This document shows, in pieces, positions 48,201 to 62,060 of a DNA stretch of 64,000 nucleotides; the first letter of the stretch is position 1, and every line of letters starts with the position of its first letter. The stretch is from Oscheius sp. JU75 (Eukaryota; Nematoda; Chromadorea; Rhabditida; Rhabditidae). Under the pieces are notes generated by a model, which was given only the letters and a program-made list of their open reading frames with translations, had not been told where the DNA came from and did no database searches. The position numbers and the translations under genes were made by a program. The stretch covers positions 3,844,001-3,908,000 of the forward strand of contig JASJZC010000001.1 in assembly GCA_037178855.1 (NCBI GenBank), written 5' to 3'.

Positions 48201-50035
48201 TTTGAGTGGGATGTATGCGCATGGAAAATCACGAATGAGTGATTGTTGCTTTAGTTGCGACGATAACTAAGTTATCTGGCTGAAGATTGCGAGAGTTAGC
48301 GCTATAGGATGGCTGTTTGCGCGAGATCTTCAGTTTTTACTCTTTCAGGATCCACTCGCTGAATGTGCTCAAAGCCATCGTCCACTCATCAGCCCTTCGT
48401 GAGCGAATCGCCGTCATTCTGGAACCAGCCTGTCGTCTTGCTGTCGCTGGCTGTTCGGCTGAGTCCTGGTCGGAAAGAAATTCGTCTGCCCAGCTAGCAG
48501 CAGCCTTACGGACCCACATATTCGGAGTGACTCGTAGCAGTCAAAGGGACCTTCATGTAGACTCGAGAAATAGACAGAGTGCGCACGAGTTTTTCTCCCG
48601 CTTCCCGTCTCTCTATACTTTCCTCTATCACCAACTGGAGAATGTGGAGGAAGAGTTCAGCGCCTATCCGACTCTCATCTTCCTCACTCATCTCTATGCG
48701 ACCAACACTGTGACTAAGGTTAGGCATTTATTGTTATAAATATTACTAAAAGGTTATCTTTCCAGTATCGTCTTGGCCCTTTCATCCCTCTCTGTTTGAA
48801 GACACTGCTCTGGTGCAAGGCGGAAAAACTTCGTCGACTCTGCGCTGTCGCCGCTGTGGCTATCTGTCAGAAGGAAGATCTGGAGATCATTCTGGGGTGG
48901 TTGTCCGAAGCTGACGCTGAAAACATGACCCAGAACCACACCAACTCGGCGCTCCTTCTTCTGCAAGCTATTTTCGTTTCAAAGCCGGAGCTGAAATCCA
49001 GAATAGAAAGTATTGCCGTACGATTGAAATCCAGATGTTGTGAGTTCAATCTCAATCTCGCTCAAGAACTAGAAAATCAGTTGGCCGGAAAGGCGGGCTT
49101 TTATTCCAACTTTGCAAGTGTCGCCAAGGTAAGCTGCGTAAAATATCAATATCCATCTTCTCCAGATTCAAAAGGAGATCCTGGACAAGAAATCGTTCTC
49201 TCCGGTGACTGTCTCGAACGAATTCATCAGAGCAGAGCTCTATGAATGGCTATGCAAAGAGGACAAGTTTGACATAGACGAAGGACTGAATGAACTAATC
49301 GCCATAACTACGTCTGATTACAAGGACTGGCTGGGACAACAAGGAGCTCTTATGGTCAGTTGTTTTATTAAGCCTATTAGGTCGAGTCTTCAGCCGAAAA
49401 AAGTGTTGGACAAATATTGTGGCCATATACTAGATACAAGTCTTTTGGAAAATATAAAGAAGGAACTAAGAGACGAACAGTTGTTGTAAGTTTTCTTCTT
49501 CTGTCCATTATTTACTTCAAATCTTATAATCCGGTTAAAAAATACGTTTAGACCTGAATCAATGGCCGTCTCCTACTCGCTCCTCTTCAAAAGTTCCTCG
49601 GTCGACAGCGATACGTTGATCTCTTGGGCCAGAAGCACAATCGATCTCGAAGAAGACTATCCCAAACTCCAGGCGCTCCAGATTTGCATTGAAAGCCACG
49701 ACAAAAGTAGTTTCTTAATTCCTTCTCAAGAAATAGACAGTCTAGGGAAAAACAAGGGATTTCTGAAGGTACTGTTGGAGATGCTCCAGGACGAGGACGA
49801 GGAAATCCGAGTAGTTGTTTCCGAGGCTGTCAGTACCAAAATCCTTCTCAAAGACTTCCCTCTGAATCCCGAACTCTGTCGCCATCTTTTAATAGAGAAG
49901 ATTGGTCGAGATGAGAAACTTTTCACGCGCGAGTCTGCTATCAATGAGGACAGTCTTTTCGATGTCTGTGCGGCCAACATCTTCGCCGAGCCGCGTCTAT
50001 TTGGAGATTTTAGGATAGTAGAGAAATTGTTGTAA
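45225..50035 (+). CDS. THADA/Trm732 homologue, tRNA 2'-O-methylation cofactor
   Basis: THADA/Trm732 are long HEAT-repeat proteins; the yeast protein partners Trm7 (FTSJ1) to 2'-O-methylate position 32 of the tRNA anticodon loop. The start MKSPSVVEMQFLFQK is followed by a long helical-repeat N-terminus (KALIHCSSQVRLTAWTLLCS). The diagnostic DUF2428 region spans about 47480-47950, with WRAHKHISEIFDW, CRHCGAFESAVDGFTYLC and STRRSAGVPHLVVAIL. After a 390-nt intron comes the conserved C-terminal block HSLNVLKAIVHSSALRERI, WSERNSSAQLAAALRTHIFG and FFSRFPSLYTFLYHQL. More HEAT-like repeats end at IVEKLL. Early exons are short and the first joins were fitted by phase. Length is about 1,350 residues, within the family range. 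Confidence 0.9.
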
Positions 50036-50095
50036 TTGTTGGTTTTTCGGTGGTTGTTATCGACATTGTTGTTGTTGTTACGTAATACATACCAT

Positions 50096-50101
50096 AATAA
50101 A
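50096..50101 (+). terminator. poly(A) signal AATAAA of THADA
   Basis: A canonical hexamer about 60 nt after the stop codon. Confidence 0.6.
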
Positions 50102-50123
50102 CTTTTTATAATTCCAATCACTT

Positions 50124-50920
50124 TTAACGCGACGTGCATTCACTGACAGTTCGCAGCAGTGGGAAAATCGTTATCCGTGGTACTTGAACTCGGTACATTT
50201 GTTCTCGTTGTTGTTGTAACGCCAACGAGTCACCGTCGACAGTCCATATATCTCTCCGTTGTCTTCTGCCCTGCATACAAGTATTGGGTATGCTAACCGG
50301 ACGATTGTCATGAGTTCCGGCTAAAAATCTTTTGAAAATAGGGGAAGAGACTGACGATGGAGATCCTTCTGATCGGGACTCTTTCCCGTCACACAAAAAT
50401 CACACTGGGACTTGTAGTTGTAAATCAAATTTACACACGAGCGGAAGTGGTAATCCATGTCTTTGTGATCGGATTGTACAGCCGTCTGAGCTCGTTTTCA
50501 TTTTTCTCAGCTGTGACAACAAATCCAGGGGCCATCTTCTCGCAGAAGTACGAGTCTCTCGGGGAGCAGTTGTCATTGAGGGTTTCCACGTAGCCGCCTT
50601 TTGCCCAAGCTGTAGGCAAAGCGAGAAAACGAAGGAGGATACGCATTCTCGTAGGTATGGGGATGGAACGAAAAGAAGAACGTATTGTAGAGTGGAGTGG
50701 ACAAGTATGAACTCAGACTGAACACTGAATTTCTTCTTTAGCGAGTTTCACAACAGCGACTTTGCCACAGGTCAGTTTCTCTATTCTTTGATAACGCATC
50801 GGAGCATAGTCTCTCCAAATACTGCACCACAGTAATCAACTGGGAGAGGTCGAGTCAGGGAACATTTTCTTTGATTTCCCGTTTGTCGTCTTGAACTGCC
50901 TCTACCTCGCATTTCATTGT
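50124..50920. other. unresolved small gene locus, frames open on both strands
   Basis: Plus strand: an ORF at 50332-50721 is cysteine-rich (HTGTCSCKSNLHTSGSGNPC), and coding-like pieces follow at 50740-50881 (EFHNSDFATG, TVINWERSSQGTFSLI). Minus strand: an ATG-led ORF at 50431-50646 has a signal-like start (MRILLRFLALPTAWA) followed by LNDNCSPRDSYFCEKMAPG, which recalls the end of a C-type lectin domain. I cannot decide which strand is coding. Confidence 0.3.
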
Positions 50921-53551
50921 ACAGCCTCCATATCTGTTATTCTGCCATCCTGTCTACTTTCCTACCTTTTTGCCTGCTTTCTCATTATCTCTTTGGCACT
51001 GTCTATATACCTTTTTCTCCCTTTTTCCCGCTCTGATGTATCCTTGCCAATACAATAGTAATAAGAACAGAAGAGAAATCGAGGTTAAACATACATTTAT
51101 TTAGGTACAAAGTCAAAAGAGGTTTCAGGGAAAAAACAAGGGGAAAACGAGGAAAAAGTGGTGTGAAAGGGACGTCACCAGGAGACTACCTAGCATATCC
51201 ACGGGCTCCAGCGCGTGAAGCAGATTTTCCGATTTTGCGTTATTTTACAAAATTGTAGAACTCAGAAAGATCTACAACTTTGTAGAGAGTAGAAACTTAA
51301 AAAAGATAGTCTTCGCCACGAAAAGTCTAATTTAAGATGCGTTGAATTTCAGACCGGACCGGAATGAAAGAGGATCGTGTGACGAAGGCAGACCTTATTT
51401 CCATAATTATCTCCTCTTTGGGTACAATCCAAAAGCGCCCCTTTTGTAGCTACTCTGAACAGATACATTTTGAACATTGATTAGTTGAGTACATGAGTTT
51501 GTCACCTTGAACACCACGTTTCTTCCAGGTATATTTCCTAAGATAGAAAGTATCTAGCGCGTCCCCTGGAACCTCCCAAATTAATCACGAACTGTCTTTG
51601 TGTCCTTTTTCCGGAAGTTTGTAATAATTTGAAGGAAAAGATCCAAATTCTGACCTCTCAAACCCCGAGACGAGGTTGTGGGGGAGATGCAGCCTCCTGC
51701 CTATTGATCACTCACTCAGCTGTTTCCTTCAGTCTCGTCTATAGGAAAATAGAACTTTTGTCTTCTTCTGAAAACCCACTCTCACCTTTGTCCCCCGATT
51801 ATGGCAGAACACATATTCGTTGAATGACAGGTGTTCCAATAGCCGGCTGCCACATTCAAGCACAGCCTTTGAACAAAAACTTATGGGAAAGGGGAAGTGC
51901 GTCTCGGTGGGTTTGAACAGAGTCTCTTTCTAATTACACGGTTTCTTCTTAGCATGTGAAAACGACATTCTACTTTAGGTTCACAGCGGTAGTTTCACAT
52001 TAATTCATATCGGACTTTGAGAGTACGTATGTGTTGGTTAACTATGATTCAGTTTTCTCGGCGCTTGATTGGGCTTTCCAACTTGTTACTGTCCTGTGAG
52101 AACAAAAGATTATTAACTGTAATACCGAAAATAGTGGTTTAAGAACTGGAATATATCTAGAAGGAGCTTTTCCGAAGCGAAAGAGAAGTTTTCGGTGATT
52201 GTGAATCACATCGGTAGTGCAGGAGTACTAGTTTCTTTTCCAGAGTTTAGCCTCTTTGAACAAAACGAAACTTTATACTCTCTCCCCTCTCTCTCTCTCT
52301 CCACTGCCCACAGCCACGTCCTTGAAGTCTAGAGAAAACAACCAAAAAATTACCCGCCATTCTTTCCCCTCCCATAATTGTTGCAGACGATCATTCGTTC
52401 GTTTTTCTTTCAATCTTGATGAACTCTTTGACGCAGCCAATTTGCCGTTGCCAAAGAGACCCGAGACCTAACTTTCCGCGAATTACTTTCTCAAACAGAA
52501 AAGCACTGCTTCTTTTGAAAACGATTGACTCATTTCTGATGCCAGAACCAATATTTACTTCAGCAGGAACAACGCGTTTTCACAGTCTTTGTGTACGTTC
52601 TTGCCCTCCTTGCGAGACAAGCTGACATCATAAAATCGTTCTGCAAATATGGGGAACTAGTTTTTTGATACTTTTTCGTTTGCTACTGACAGAGACTATC
52701 GATGCAAACTAGACGATCGAACAAAAAAATGTCTTTCTCTTCTCACACTTGAGCACGGTGCGAAAACACATGAACATGATAGACTCGGATAATCATTATT
52801 GGCTTCGAAAAGTATTTGGGAAGTACTGTTCAGGCGCTCTGAATACGTCAGCGTCTCATAGAACACAGTCGATAGAGATTCAGACAGAGATGACAGTTTG
52901 GTTGTAAGGAAATATAAGAGTTCATATTAGTATTCGGTACCCTCTAGGACCAAATCATTGTCCTCCATTTCTTTACTTTCTCACACACAACGGAAAAACA
53001 TTATTTGTTCTGCAGCTTTATTTCAGAGCTCCATCCAATCTTCAGAGTAAATCTAATTCAGCTGCTCCGCTAATAAAAAAGAGTTGCCAAGAGGCATAAG
53101 TGAACTGGCCTCTTTTCAACTAAACAAACAGTCTGTCTAGTCGATAAGGACCACGCCGCAGCTGCTCTAGGGCACTGTCCGGCACTCATAACTCCTTTTT
53201 TCACCTCTTAATCTCTTCCGGAAACTTTCAATTTTGATGAAATAAGGGTCGAACTCTTTTATTTACCAGCACGTATAGTTGTCACAGCTGCCTCTTTGAT
53301 TCAAAAATAGTGGCTATCGTCTGTAGGCGTCATCAGGCTATAAAATGGAGCATGACTAGCATCCTTTTAGTGTTTCCTGGGTGGTTTGGAAACTTGTTCC
53401 AACTTGCTTTTCCCCCGAAAACTCTTAACCGTTGACATGTTCAAGTTTCTCAGTTTCAATAAAAAAAGACTAGGACCCGTCTTGGTAATACTTGCTCGAT
53501 TCTATCCTAAAACATGATTTTACCAAAGTGAAGTTCCAGGATGACCGGACA
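50921..53551. other. intergenic upstream of ABCA transporter
   Basis: No recognisable gene. Contains a hairpin at 51246-51284 and a CT microsatellite near 52281-52303. Confidence 0.35.
51246..51284. repeat. imperfect inverted repeat (hairpin)
   Basis: Arms acaaaattgtaga and tctacaactttgt pair at 12 of 13 positions plus one flanking pair, around an 11-nt loop. Strings of this kind are common in nematode intergenic DNA. Confidence 0.5.
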
Positions 53552-56500
53552 ATGATCAGTTTCTGGCGACAGTTGCGCTTCCTCCTCTGGAAGGCCTATC
53601 TCATCAAATGGAGACAAAAAGTGAGTTCATTTCGACTCTTATTTTCATGATGATATTGCTTCGGTCCCCGTTGACTAATTGGCTCATTACAAATGGGAGA
53701 CACAATATGGAAAGGATCCAGTCGAGTCCCACGAAAACAAAGACAGATTTGGAAAAAAATTATTATTTAGTTCTGGCTGACAGTGGAGGTGATAGTTCCT
53801 CTTCTGCTCTTCACCATGTTGGCCCTCATCCGAACCAGAGACTTCTCCGATCCCAGACCTCTTTGTCACTACGACTCAAAGGGAATGATGTCAGCCGGGA
53901 TGTTGCCATTTTTTCATTCAATTTTCTGCTCCTTCGAGAACACCTGCAATCGACAGCCGACGACGGGAGACGAGGGGACCTTCTTTAACAACGGAACGGC
54001 CAAAAATGAATCAATGTTTCTATTTTATTTGATCCACATTAGAATGAGTTCTTTCAGAATAGTGGACTTGTTATACTACGGTGCTCTACAGTTACGACAG
54101 ATAGGCACAGAGCCTGAAGTTTTCAATAATACTGTCGAGCAGATTGTCAAGCTGATCACACTGCTAGCCAACATGAACACGACGGAGCTGGAACCGGTAA
54201 AAATAACAGAGGTAATAGTCAACTATACGATATAACAGACAGATTCAGCTCCTAAACCTCCCCGAATCCGATCTCAGTTCCCTGTTCGAAGGTTTCGGAG
54301 CCACTCCTTCCATGTCGAAAATATTGGCTGGATCCAGTATCACAACAGCTTTTGCGACTTACTCTCTGCCCCTCATGTTCCAGGCCTTTTTCAACCGAGG
54401 CTCCTTCCCCGACGCCTTGCAGAATTTTACCAGTTGCATCGAAGACAATTCGATTTCTCTTCTGTTCGAGGACCAGGTGGATTGTGCTCTCAACTTGACC
54501 ATGCTCTGTGATTCGTCCATGTTCGACGAAAGCTTCAAGTTGCCAAATGGAAGTCAAATGACCATCGAGGACAGGAAAAGTCTCTGTAACTTGAAGCCGA
54601 AGACAGACGCACTGTGGAAGTTGAACGATATGAGGAAGAACTTCAGCAGCAATTCGGTGAGTCGGAGATTTCTCCTTATGATGTATAACTGTTTAATTTA
54701 GAATGTACACCAGTTCAATGGATCAATCAACACCCTTCTTGACCTCTTTAATTCGATCCAATCTCTTCTGTCCTGGGCCCAAGCTCAGCCACTGGCCCAA
54801 GTCAAAAACTTTGGTTCATTTCTAGGAAACTACTCTAGCATATCATCTGCCCTCTTTTGCGGCAAGAATCCATTAGGTTGTTTCAGAAAAAACTTATTTG
54901 ACGAAAAGTGTTTAAGATATAAACATGGACGGCTTGCAACCAACACCACAAGGAGCTGAGACGCCGTTCAATAAACTGAAGGACAAACTAGTAGCATTTC
55001 TGAAGACAGTAACTCCGGGCAAGGAGAAACACCACGACAAGGAATTTTGCGGCAAGGTCCCGGTCCGAATGGACACGAACTGCTCGCAAATCGAGAATCT
55101 GATGATTGCGAAGCTCCGTCCCATAATTCAGGGCTACATATTGGTTTCTCCTTCCTCGCCGGCAGTTCGGCGACTTGTAAAGAGACTCGAAGAACCCTTG
55201 AGGTAATTTTAGTAAGAGTGTAATAGAACTTGGAGTTTAGAAATATCGACGCCTTGAGGAGGCTTTTTGCCGAATGGCCCGGAATGGCCGATTCCGTCCA
55301 AGACGCTCTCCATCAGTCGGATTTCTGGCCTGCTAGTCAGGTAATTCAGTTTGCTCATTCAAACAATCTTTAGAATGCCTTGACGTACATCAAGAAAATG
55401 TTCGGTCTAATAGTTCCACCTCAAATTGAGCGTCTGGAATTCCTCCTCCAACACCTTTTCAACAACTCGTCCGATCCATATTCCTTCGGCGCCATCACGA
55501 AAAATCTCACAGCGACTCTAAGCATCTACACAAAATGCATAGCCACAGACCGATTCTTCGTCGTCGATAGTGAGGATGAGATGGAGAATTCAGCCACTTG
55601 CTTGACTGACTATGAGCAGTACTTCACCGGAATCTCATTTATCAACCATACCTCGAACTCGACCAACTTCGATCCTTTCGTGACATATAAAATCAGACAA
55701 GTTCCGGATCTGGTCGACGGGACCAATGGAATCATGGATGGAAGACGGCCCTTTTCAAGAGACAGTCCGTTCAACGATCTTAAGTACCTAACCTTCGGTT
55801 TCTCTTTCCTTCAAGGTATCTAGATTTTTTCAGCAACAAATATATCATTTAGAATCGGTTGATCGAGCTCTGATCGAAGAAATTACTGGGAAGAACGCTT
55901 CGGTTGGAGCATTTGCTCAGCAGCAGCCTTTCCCCTGTGTTACTCAGGACATGTCAGTGATTAGTTTTTAGTAAAGCAAAACGTCTTCAGATTCAACGTG
56001 TCCAACTTCCTAGGTCTCTGTATCATCCTCTCCTTCATCATTCCAGCAGCTCTTTTGGTCAAGAACATCGTTCTCGAGAAGGAGCTGAAACTCAAGGAGC
56101 AGATGAGAATCATGGGTCTGGGCGACGCTGTACATTTCGTCTCTTGGGCTCTTGCCTCTCTTGTACTGAATTTTTTGAGTGTTCTGGCGATAACACTGAT
56201 ATTGAGAGTAAGTCCTGTCAGATGACAAAAACAGTGAATTCATTTGCAGTATGGTCGAGTGTTGCGACAAGCAGATGTGTCTCTCCTTCTGGTGGTTCTT
56301 CTGCTGTTTGCCCTTTCCTCAATCTCAATGTCTCTCTTCGTCTCGACCTTCTTCAGCAATGCTAATATGGCCACAGCTGCTACTACGATCATTTACTTCC
56401 TCTTCCTGTTCCCCTTCCAGCTGTCGGTTAAGACGAAGAGTTCCGCCTTCTCGAAGTTCACTCTCATCTTCCCACAGACCGTCATTTGCTATGCGGCCAA

Positions 56501-59500
56501 GATGATCGCCGAACAAGACGTTTGGGCGGACGGAGCCAAGTGGAAGTACATGCATCAACTCTATCTTGAAGGTAGCCAATTATCATTTTTTGCGATTCCA
56601 AAACTTTTTGAACGAGTTTAAAAATCTTTGACAGGTTATAACATGACACCATGACATTGTTTTTTGTTCTGTTTCTAAAGCGCGCTGCTCTTCTCGCCTC
56701 TTCTTCGGAAAACATGGTAACCTTTCAGAGTACGATGTCTCGTTGGCCCAATGCATGATTGCCCTGGCCTGTGAAACCGTTGGATTTTGGATTCTGAGCT
56801 GGTATTTGAGTGCCATCTTCCCTGGAGTCTATGGAGTCAGTCAGCCCTGGTATTTCCCGTTGACGAAGAGCTACTGGTTTCCGGCTGCCGAATATCATGT
56901 CTCCAACGACGCTGACCCGGAGTTTGACAAGATCTACGGTTCGTTTGGTGAACTACTGAAGTACAGAAGTTTTAAGCCAGTGATATGTTCGAACACGACC
57001 CGACGGACCAGAAGATGACAGTGAGAATAGCCGGCCTGACCAAGATCTACTCGAATGGAACGAAAGCAGTAGTCCTTTTTGACCCCCAAGATGAATATCT
57101 TCTTTAGCTGAATGGACTCTACATGCGTCTGTACGAAGGCCAGATCACCGCGCTTCTCGGCCACAACGGAGCTGGAAAGACCACAACTATGTCTATGCTT
57201 TGTGGATTGTACTCTCCTTCGTCGGGAATGGCTTCGGTCTATGGAAGGGACTTGAGAAGGGAAATGCGACGAGTTCGAGACGTCTTGGGAGTCTGTCCAC
57301 AGCAGAATGTTCTCTTCGCTCAGTAGGCTACTTTCACTTGTAACATAACCCTGAACTACAGTCTGACTGTTCGAGAGCAGCTCTGCTTCTTTGCGGCACT
57401 CAAAGGCACCGATCCCAAACAGCTCTACGCGGCAGCAAATGAGATCCTCGAAGCTGTTTGTCTGACCGAGAAGGTAAATTCTTTACATTTTTAAAGGAAC
57501 AGGTAGATTTAGGCGGACAGTCTGGCTGGAACCTTATCCGGAGGACAGAAACGACGTCTCTGTATCGGAATAGCTCTCATTGGCGGCTCCCAGTTTGTGA
57601 TCTTAGATGAGCCGACAGCTGGAGTCGATGTGAACAGTCGCAAAGACATTTGGCGTCTGTTGCAGAAGAACAAAACTGGTCGCACCATTCTTCTCTCCAC
57701 ACACCACATGGACGAGGCTGATGTTCTGTCTGATCGAGTCGCGGTGCTGTCTGAAGGACAACTAGTGACTCTGGGAAGTCCGGTCTTCTTGAAACGGCGC
57801 TTCGGAGAATGTCTTCAGCTGGTCGCCTGCAAAATGGTCAGTAGTTTCGAAATAAGAAGACAAACTGTAGTGTTCAGGACAAGAAAGGAAGCTACGAGGT
57901 ACCCCTGACGAGAATTGTGAATGATTCACCTCTGAAGGGATCGATCAAAGTCCAGGACACCAATGAGGACGAGATCATGTTCAGGTTAGTATTTTGTTGT
58001 TTTTGGGCATTGCTCCGCTTCAGTATTCCAATCGAGACTGATTCCATCCTCCTCGAGCGCTTCTTTACCTGGTTCGAAGCAGCTGTTCAAGACCTCCGAT
58101 TCTCCGATTACGGTATCTCTGCTCCCACTCTTCAACAGGTACCTCTTTCTCCCATCTCCAGTTCATCGCCTCTCAGATATTTATTCGTCTGGCTCCACAG
58201 AGAGAGTACAACGTCCCCAAAGAGTACAAAGGCTGTTTTTCGAGTCTAATGGCCTACTTCCGAAGACGACGAGCAAATGTCCAAACTGATCAGACTGCTC
58301 TCATCCCGGTCGTCTCTGCACCACAGTTGGGTCTTACTCCGGCCAATAGTGCTGAAACTGTACTGGACAACGAATACGGTAACTTTCTTCATAGTATTCT
58401 TTCAATAAAAACTTCAGATTTCGAACCACCGCCACCAGTTACCGGATTCAAGAAGACGAAGGAACATGTGAAGGCATTGTTGGCTTGTCGAGCTCACTAC
58501 ACAAAGCGGAACAAAAAGACACTACTGTTTGAGGTAGGGTCTTGTAGGAGTCTACCAAACAGAACTGTTAAGGTGGTACTCCCAGTCGCTCTTCTTCTTG
58601 CCGCCGAGGTTTATGCCATCCTTGCTCTGCCTTCCTCGAAACAATTGATAACAGTCAGTCAGGCCCCGTTACCCATTGCCAGTCAAATTGTCAGTTACCG
58701 ACCCGACAGCTACGTAAAGTAAGTCAAACAGCTCTCTTCCCATTCATTCTTGCAGTCTTTGGGATCAAAACACGACAGAACTCGGACAGGAAACCTACTC
58801 ACATGGGATAGTTGAATCGCTGGTTACTGACCCGGGAATGGGTACAATCTGTGCTGAAGGAGCTCCCGAGGCGTGAGTTCTGACTAACCTCTTCTAACCC
58901 GAACTGTCCAGTTCTCTAAGTGTTGTCCTGTTTTTAGTTTTCGCCTGCTTCGCGAATCGCTCAAAGGATTTCATAATCTGGATTTTCTACACAAGTACTG
59001 TCCTTTGTCTTCATGTTTTACCTGTGTTTATCGTTCTTGTTATTCAAAATGTCATCGATAATTGCAGTCTGTACATTGCCGAGTGCACGAACATGTCATC
59101 TGGAGAATGGATCTGGGACGAGCCGGACAACTCGACTTACAATGCCGATCTAATCTGTGAATGCTCGAATACGAGTCGATGGAACTGTACAATGGAAGAC
59201 TACCCGCTCTGGGAACAGAACCACGTCGAGTTGAACACCACCGATCGGATATGGGACTTTAGCGGGAAGAACCTCAGTCAGTTCACAATGGACACTATTC
59301 AGAGTCACAATGGCTCAAAATACAGACCCAGCTTGTAAGTTTAATCTCCTCTACAAAACTATAATATTTTACAGTCTTGGCGGCTTTTCACTTGGTCACC
59401 ACAGTATTCGAGCAGCCAGTCCATCTCAAATCAAGGCGGCTCAGTCTGGATGGCAGATAGCTCTTCAAGATTTTGCTCTGGCAGCCTCGGAAATCGGCTT

Positions 59501-62060
59501 GAACTTGACCGGCATCAAAGGAAATTCCAGTCTGATTATCGATGCCTTCTCTCAAAACATCACTCTAACAAACTTGGTCGACACAATGGTCGCCAACTTG
59601 GATGTCGAGGAAAATGTCAAATTGTGGTTCAACAACAAGATCTGGCCGTCGTATCCGATCTACTTGAATGCGATGAGCAATGCCCTGCTGAGGATGTTAA
59701 GCCCTGACTATGGTGGGTATTCTCATCTTTCAGGCCATCTCCTTACAATTTTTCAAGTCATTGAGCCTTTAACAATAGTTTTCAGATCCGGAGAAGTTGG
59801 GAATCTTGACCATAAACCATCCGATGAACCAAACGGTCAATGAGGCTCTGAACAACAACGCCATGTGAGCTTCCTTCTCTTCTAACCAAAAAAAACTGTT
59901 CCAGGCAAAAGCTGATAACGTTCCGAATCATACTTATTCTGATGGTGCTCTGTACAGTCCCCGCAGGATTCACAGTTTTTCTGGTCGAAGACAGAAACAG
60001 TGGAAGTCTCCACATGCAAATGGTCTCCGGACTACGAAAGTCGACATACTGGCTGACTGGATACGCCTTCGACTTTCTCATCTACTTCCTCTCTTGTGTG
60101 ACCATTCTGCTGATCTATCTGATCTTCGGAGTCAAGGAGTTTTCTTTCAGTGCCGAAGTCTTTTTCAGTTATCTCCTGCTGTTCGTGTTGTATGGGTAAG
60201 CTGATTTCTAATATCAGAAAATACAGAAGTTCAGACTGACTGCCATTCTGTGGGCTTACATTCTCCAGAGAAAGTTCACCATTGCCGCCCTTTCTTTTAT
60301 CCTGATCTCAATCGGAACCTTCTTCCTCGGAGCGATCTCAACTCTGACAGTCATCATTATCGAACAGTTGATGCAAACCGACCCAACAATGGCCACAAGT
60401 CACAAAGTCTGTAGTTCCATCTTCCTCATTCTACCACAGTACAATCTCGGGATGGCGATCTTCCGAGGAGCGGCTGCCTATCAGCTCATGGTGGTCGGGA
60501 AACAGTTCTTAGGTTAGCATTCGTCGTCTGCAGCAGCATTCGTTGCATTTCAGCTCAAGTGAATCGAATGGATTTGGCCGACCAGCTTCCAATTCCGGGA
60601 GAACTAGACTGGGACATGATGGGACTCTACTGTACTGCTCTCCTTGCACACGTCTTTGTTGCCTTCCTCGTCCTGATAGTCTTAGAACACGGTTCTTTCG
60701 GATTCTTGAGACGAAGAGAAAAATCACATGCTGCAGCTCTGATGATAACCGAGAAGAAAGACGACGATGACGACGTGCAGAGGGAAAGACTACGAGTCGA
60801 TGGTCTGCTGGAAGGAGAGAGTCCCCTGATTGTCAGAGATCTGACTAAGGCCTTCTCGAAACAGCAACTGGCTGTCAAGGGAGTCTCCTTTGCTGTGGAT
60901 GGTGGAGAATGCTTCGGACTGCTCGGGCTCAATGGGGCTGGAAAGACTACAACCTTTGGTGAGTTAAACTGGAGAAGTGCAGTCGAGTGAACCTCTTTTC
61001 AGGCATGTTAACAGGAAAGATATATGCAAGCGGAGGTACTGTAGCAATCAACGGCAGTTTGTAAGTGGTTTACTCTCTATCAAATACTAATATAAATCTT
61101 ATAGAGTTGAAAGAGGAGCCTCTGTGGCGTTTGCTCAGGTCGGCTACTGTCCGCAGTTCGATGCATTAAATCCAATGCTGACTACCAAGGAGAATCTCGT
61201 CTTCTTTGCCAGAATCAGAGCTATTCCCGAAGAAGCCATCGAAGATCTGGCTGATCGGCTATTGAAGGCACTACATCTTCGACCCTATTCGAAAACTCTG
61301 ACTTCTGCCTTGTCAGGAGGAAACAAAAGAAAGTTGTCGGTGGCTATTGCTCTAATCAGTCAGCCATCTCTCATCCTTCTGGACGAACCTTCGGCAGGAA
61401 TGGACCCCGGCAGTCAGCAGTTTCTTTGGAAGGTAATCGAGAAGCTAAGGAAGAGTGGGAAGGCAGTAGTGATGACGTCTCATTCTATGGAAGAGTGCGA
61501 GGCTCTTTGTACCAGAATTGGTAAGAAAATATACAGTTTGTAATGAGAAACAAATTTAGCCATCATGGATCGTGGTAAGATTCGATGTCTTGGAAGCAAG
61601 CAGCATTTGAAGAACAAGTACGTTTCAATGTTTGACTATCAGCCTCAAACTTTCTAATAGAATATCAAAAGCTCCATTCCAGATTCGGCGAGGGCTATTC
61701 TCTGACGTTGAAACTGGTCACCCTAGAGGAAATCGATCCTGCCAGGGTCCAGGTCAAACATGAGCTTCCTGTGGCCAGACTGGAAGCTATCCATTGCACT
61801 ACACTATTTTATCACATTGATAGAGAGGCCACTTCTATAGCAGAGATCTTGAAGGCTGTCAATCGGGTCAGTAGTAATCATTGATCAACAAAAAAATTTT
61901 TAAGGTCAAAGCACATGTCCAGATGGAAGATTTTTCTCTGTCTCAGTCCACTTTGGACGATGTTTTTCAAACTCTTTCACAGCGGAGCGAGAGTACGAGT
62001 ATTGTCTCGGTTCCCTCCGTGGGTCAACTAACGCAATCAACGAACATTTCCAACGAGTGA
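53552..62060 (+). CDS. ABCA-subfamily full ABC transporter
   Basis: ABCA proteins (for example C. elegans CED-7, ABT-2, ABT-4) move lipids across membranes. The start [20 protein letters not shown] and first membrane segment ([15 protein letters not shown]) precede a large glycosylated extracellular loop (about 53850-55950). Membrane segments of TMD1 follow ([17 protein letters not shown] onward). NBD1 has Walker [11 protein letters not shown] (about 57160), [17 protein letters not shown] (57538) and Walker [13 protein letters not shown] (57597). TMD2 has its own large loop (58750-59860) and TM run [16 protein letters not shown]2 has [10 protein letters not shown] (about 60930), [16 protein letters not shown] (61310) and [14 protein letters not shown] (61375). 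The end is [12 protein letters not shown] then a serine-rich tail. Many exons, introns mostly under 60 nt. Both NBDs look catalytically complete. Orthology to one abt gene cannot be settled by eye. Confidence 0.95.
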
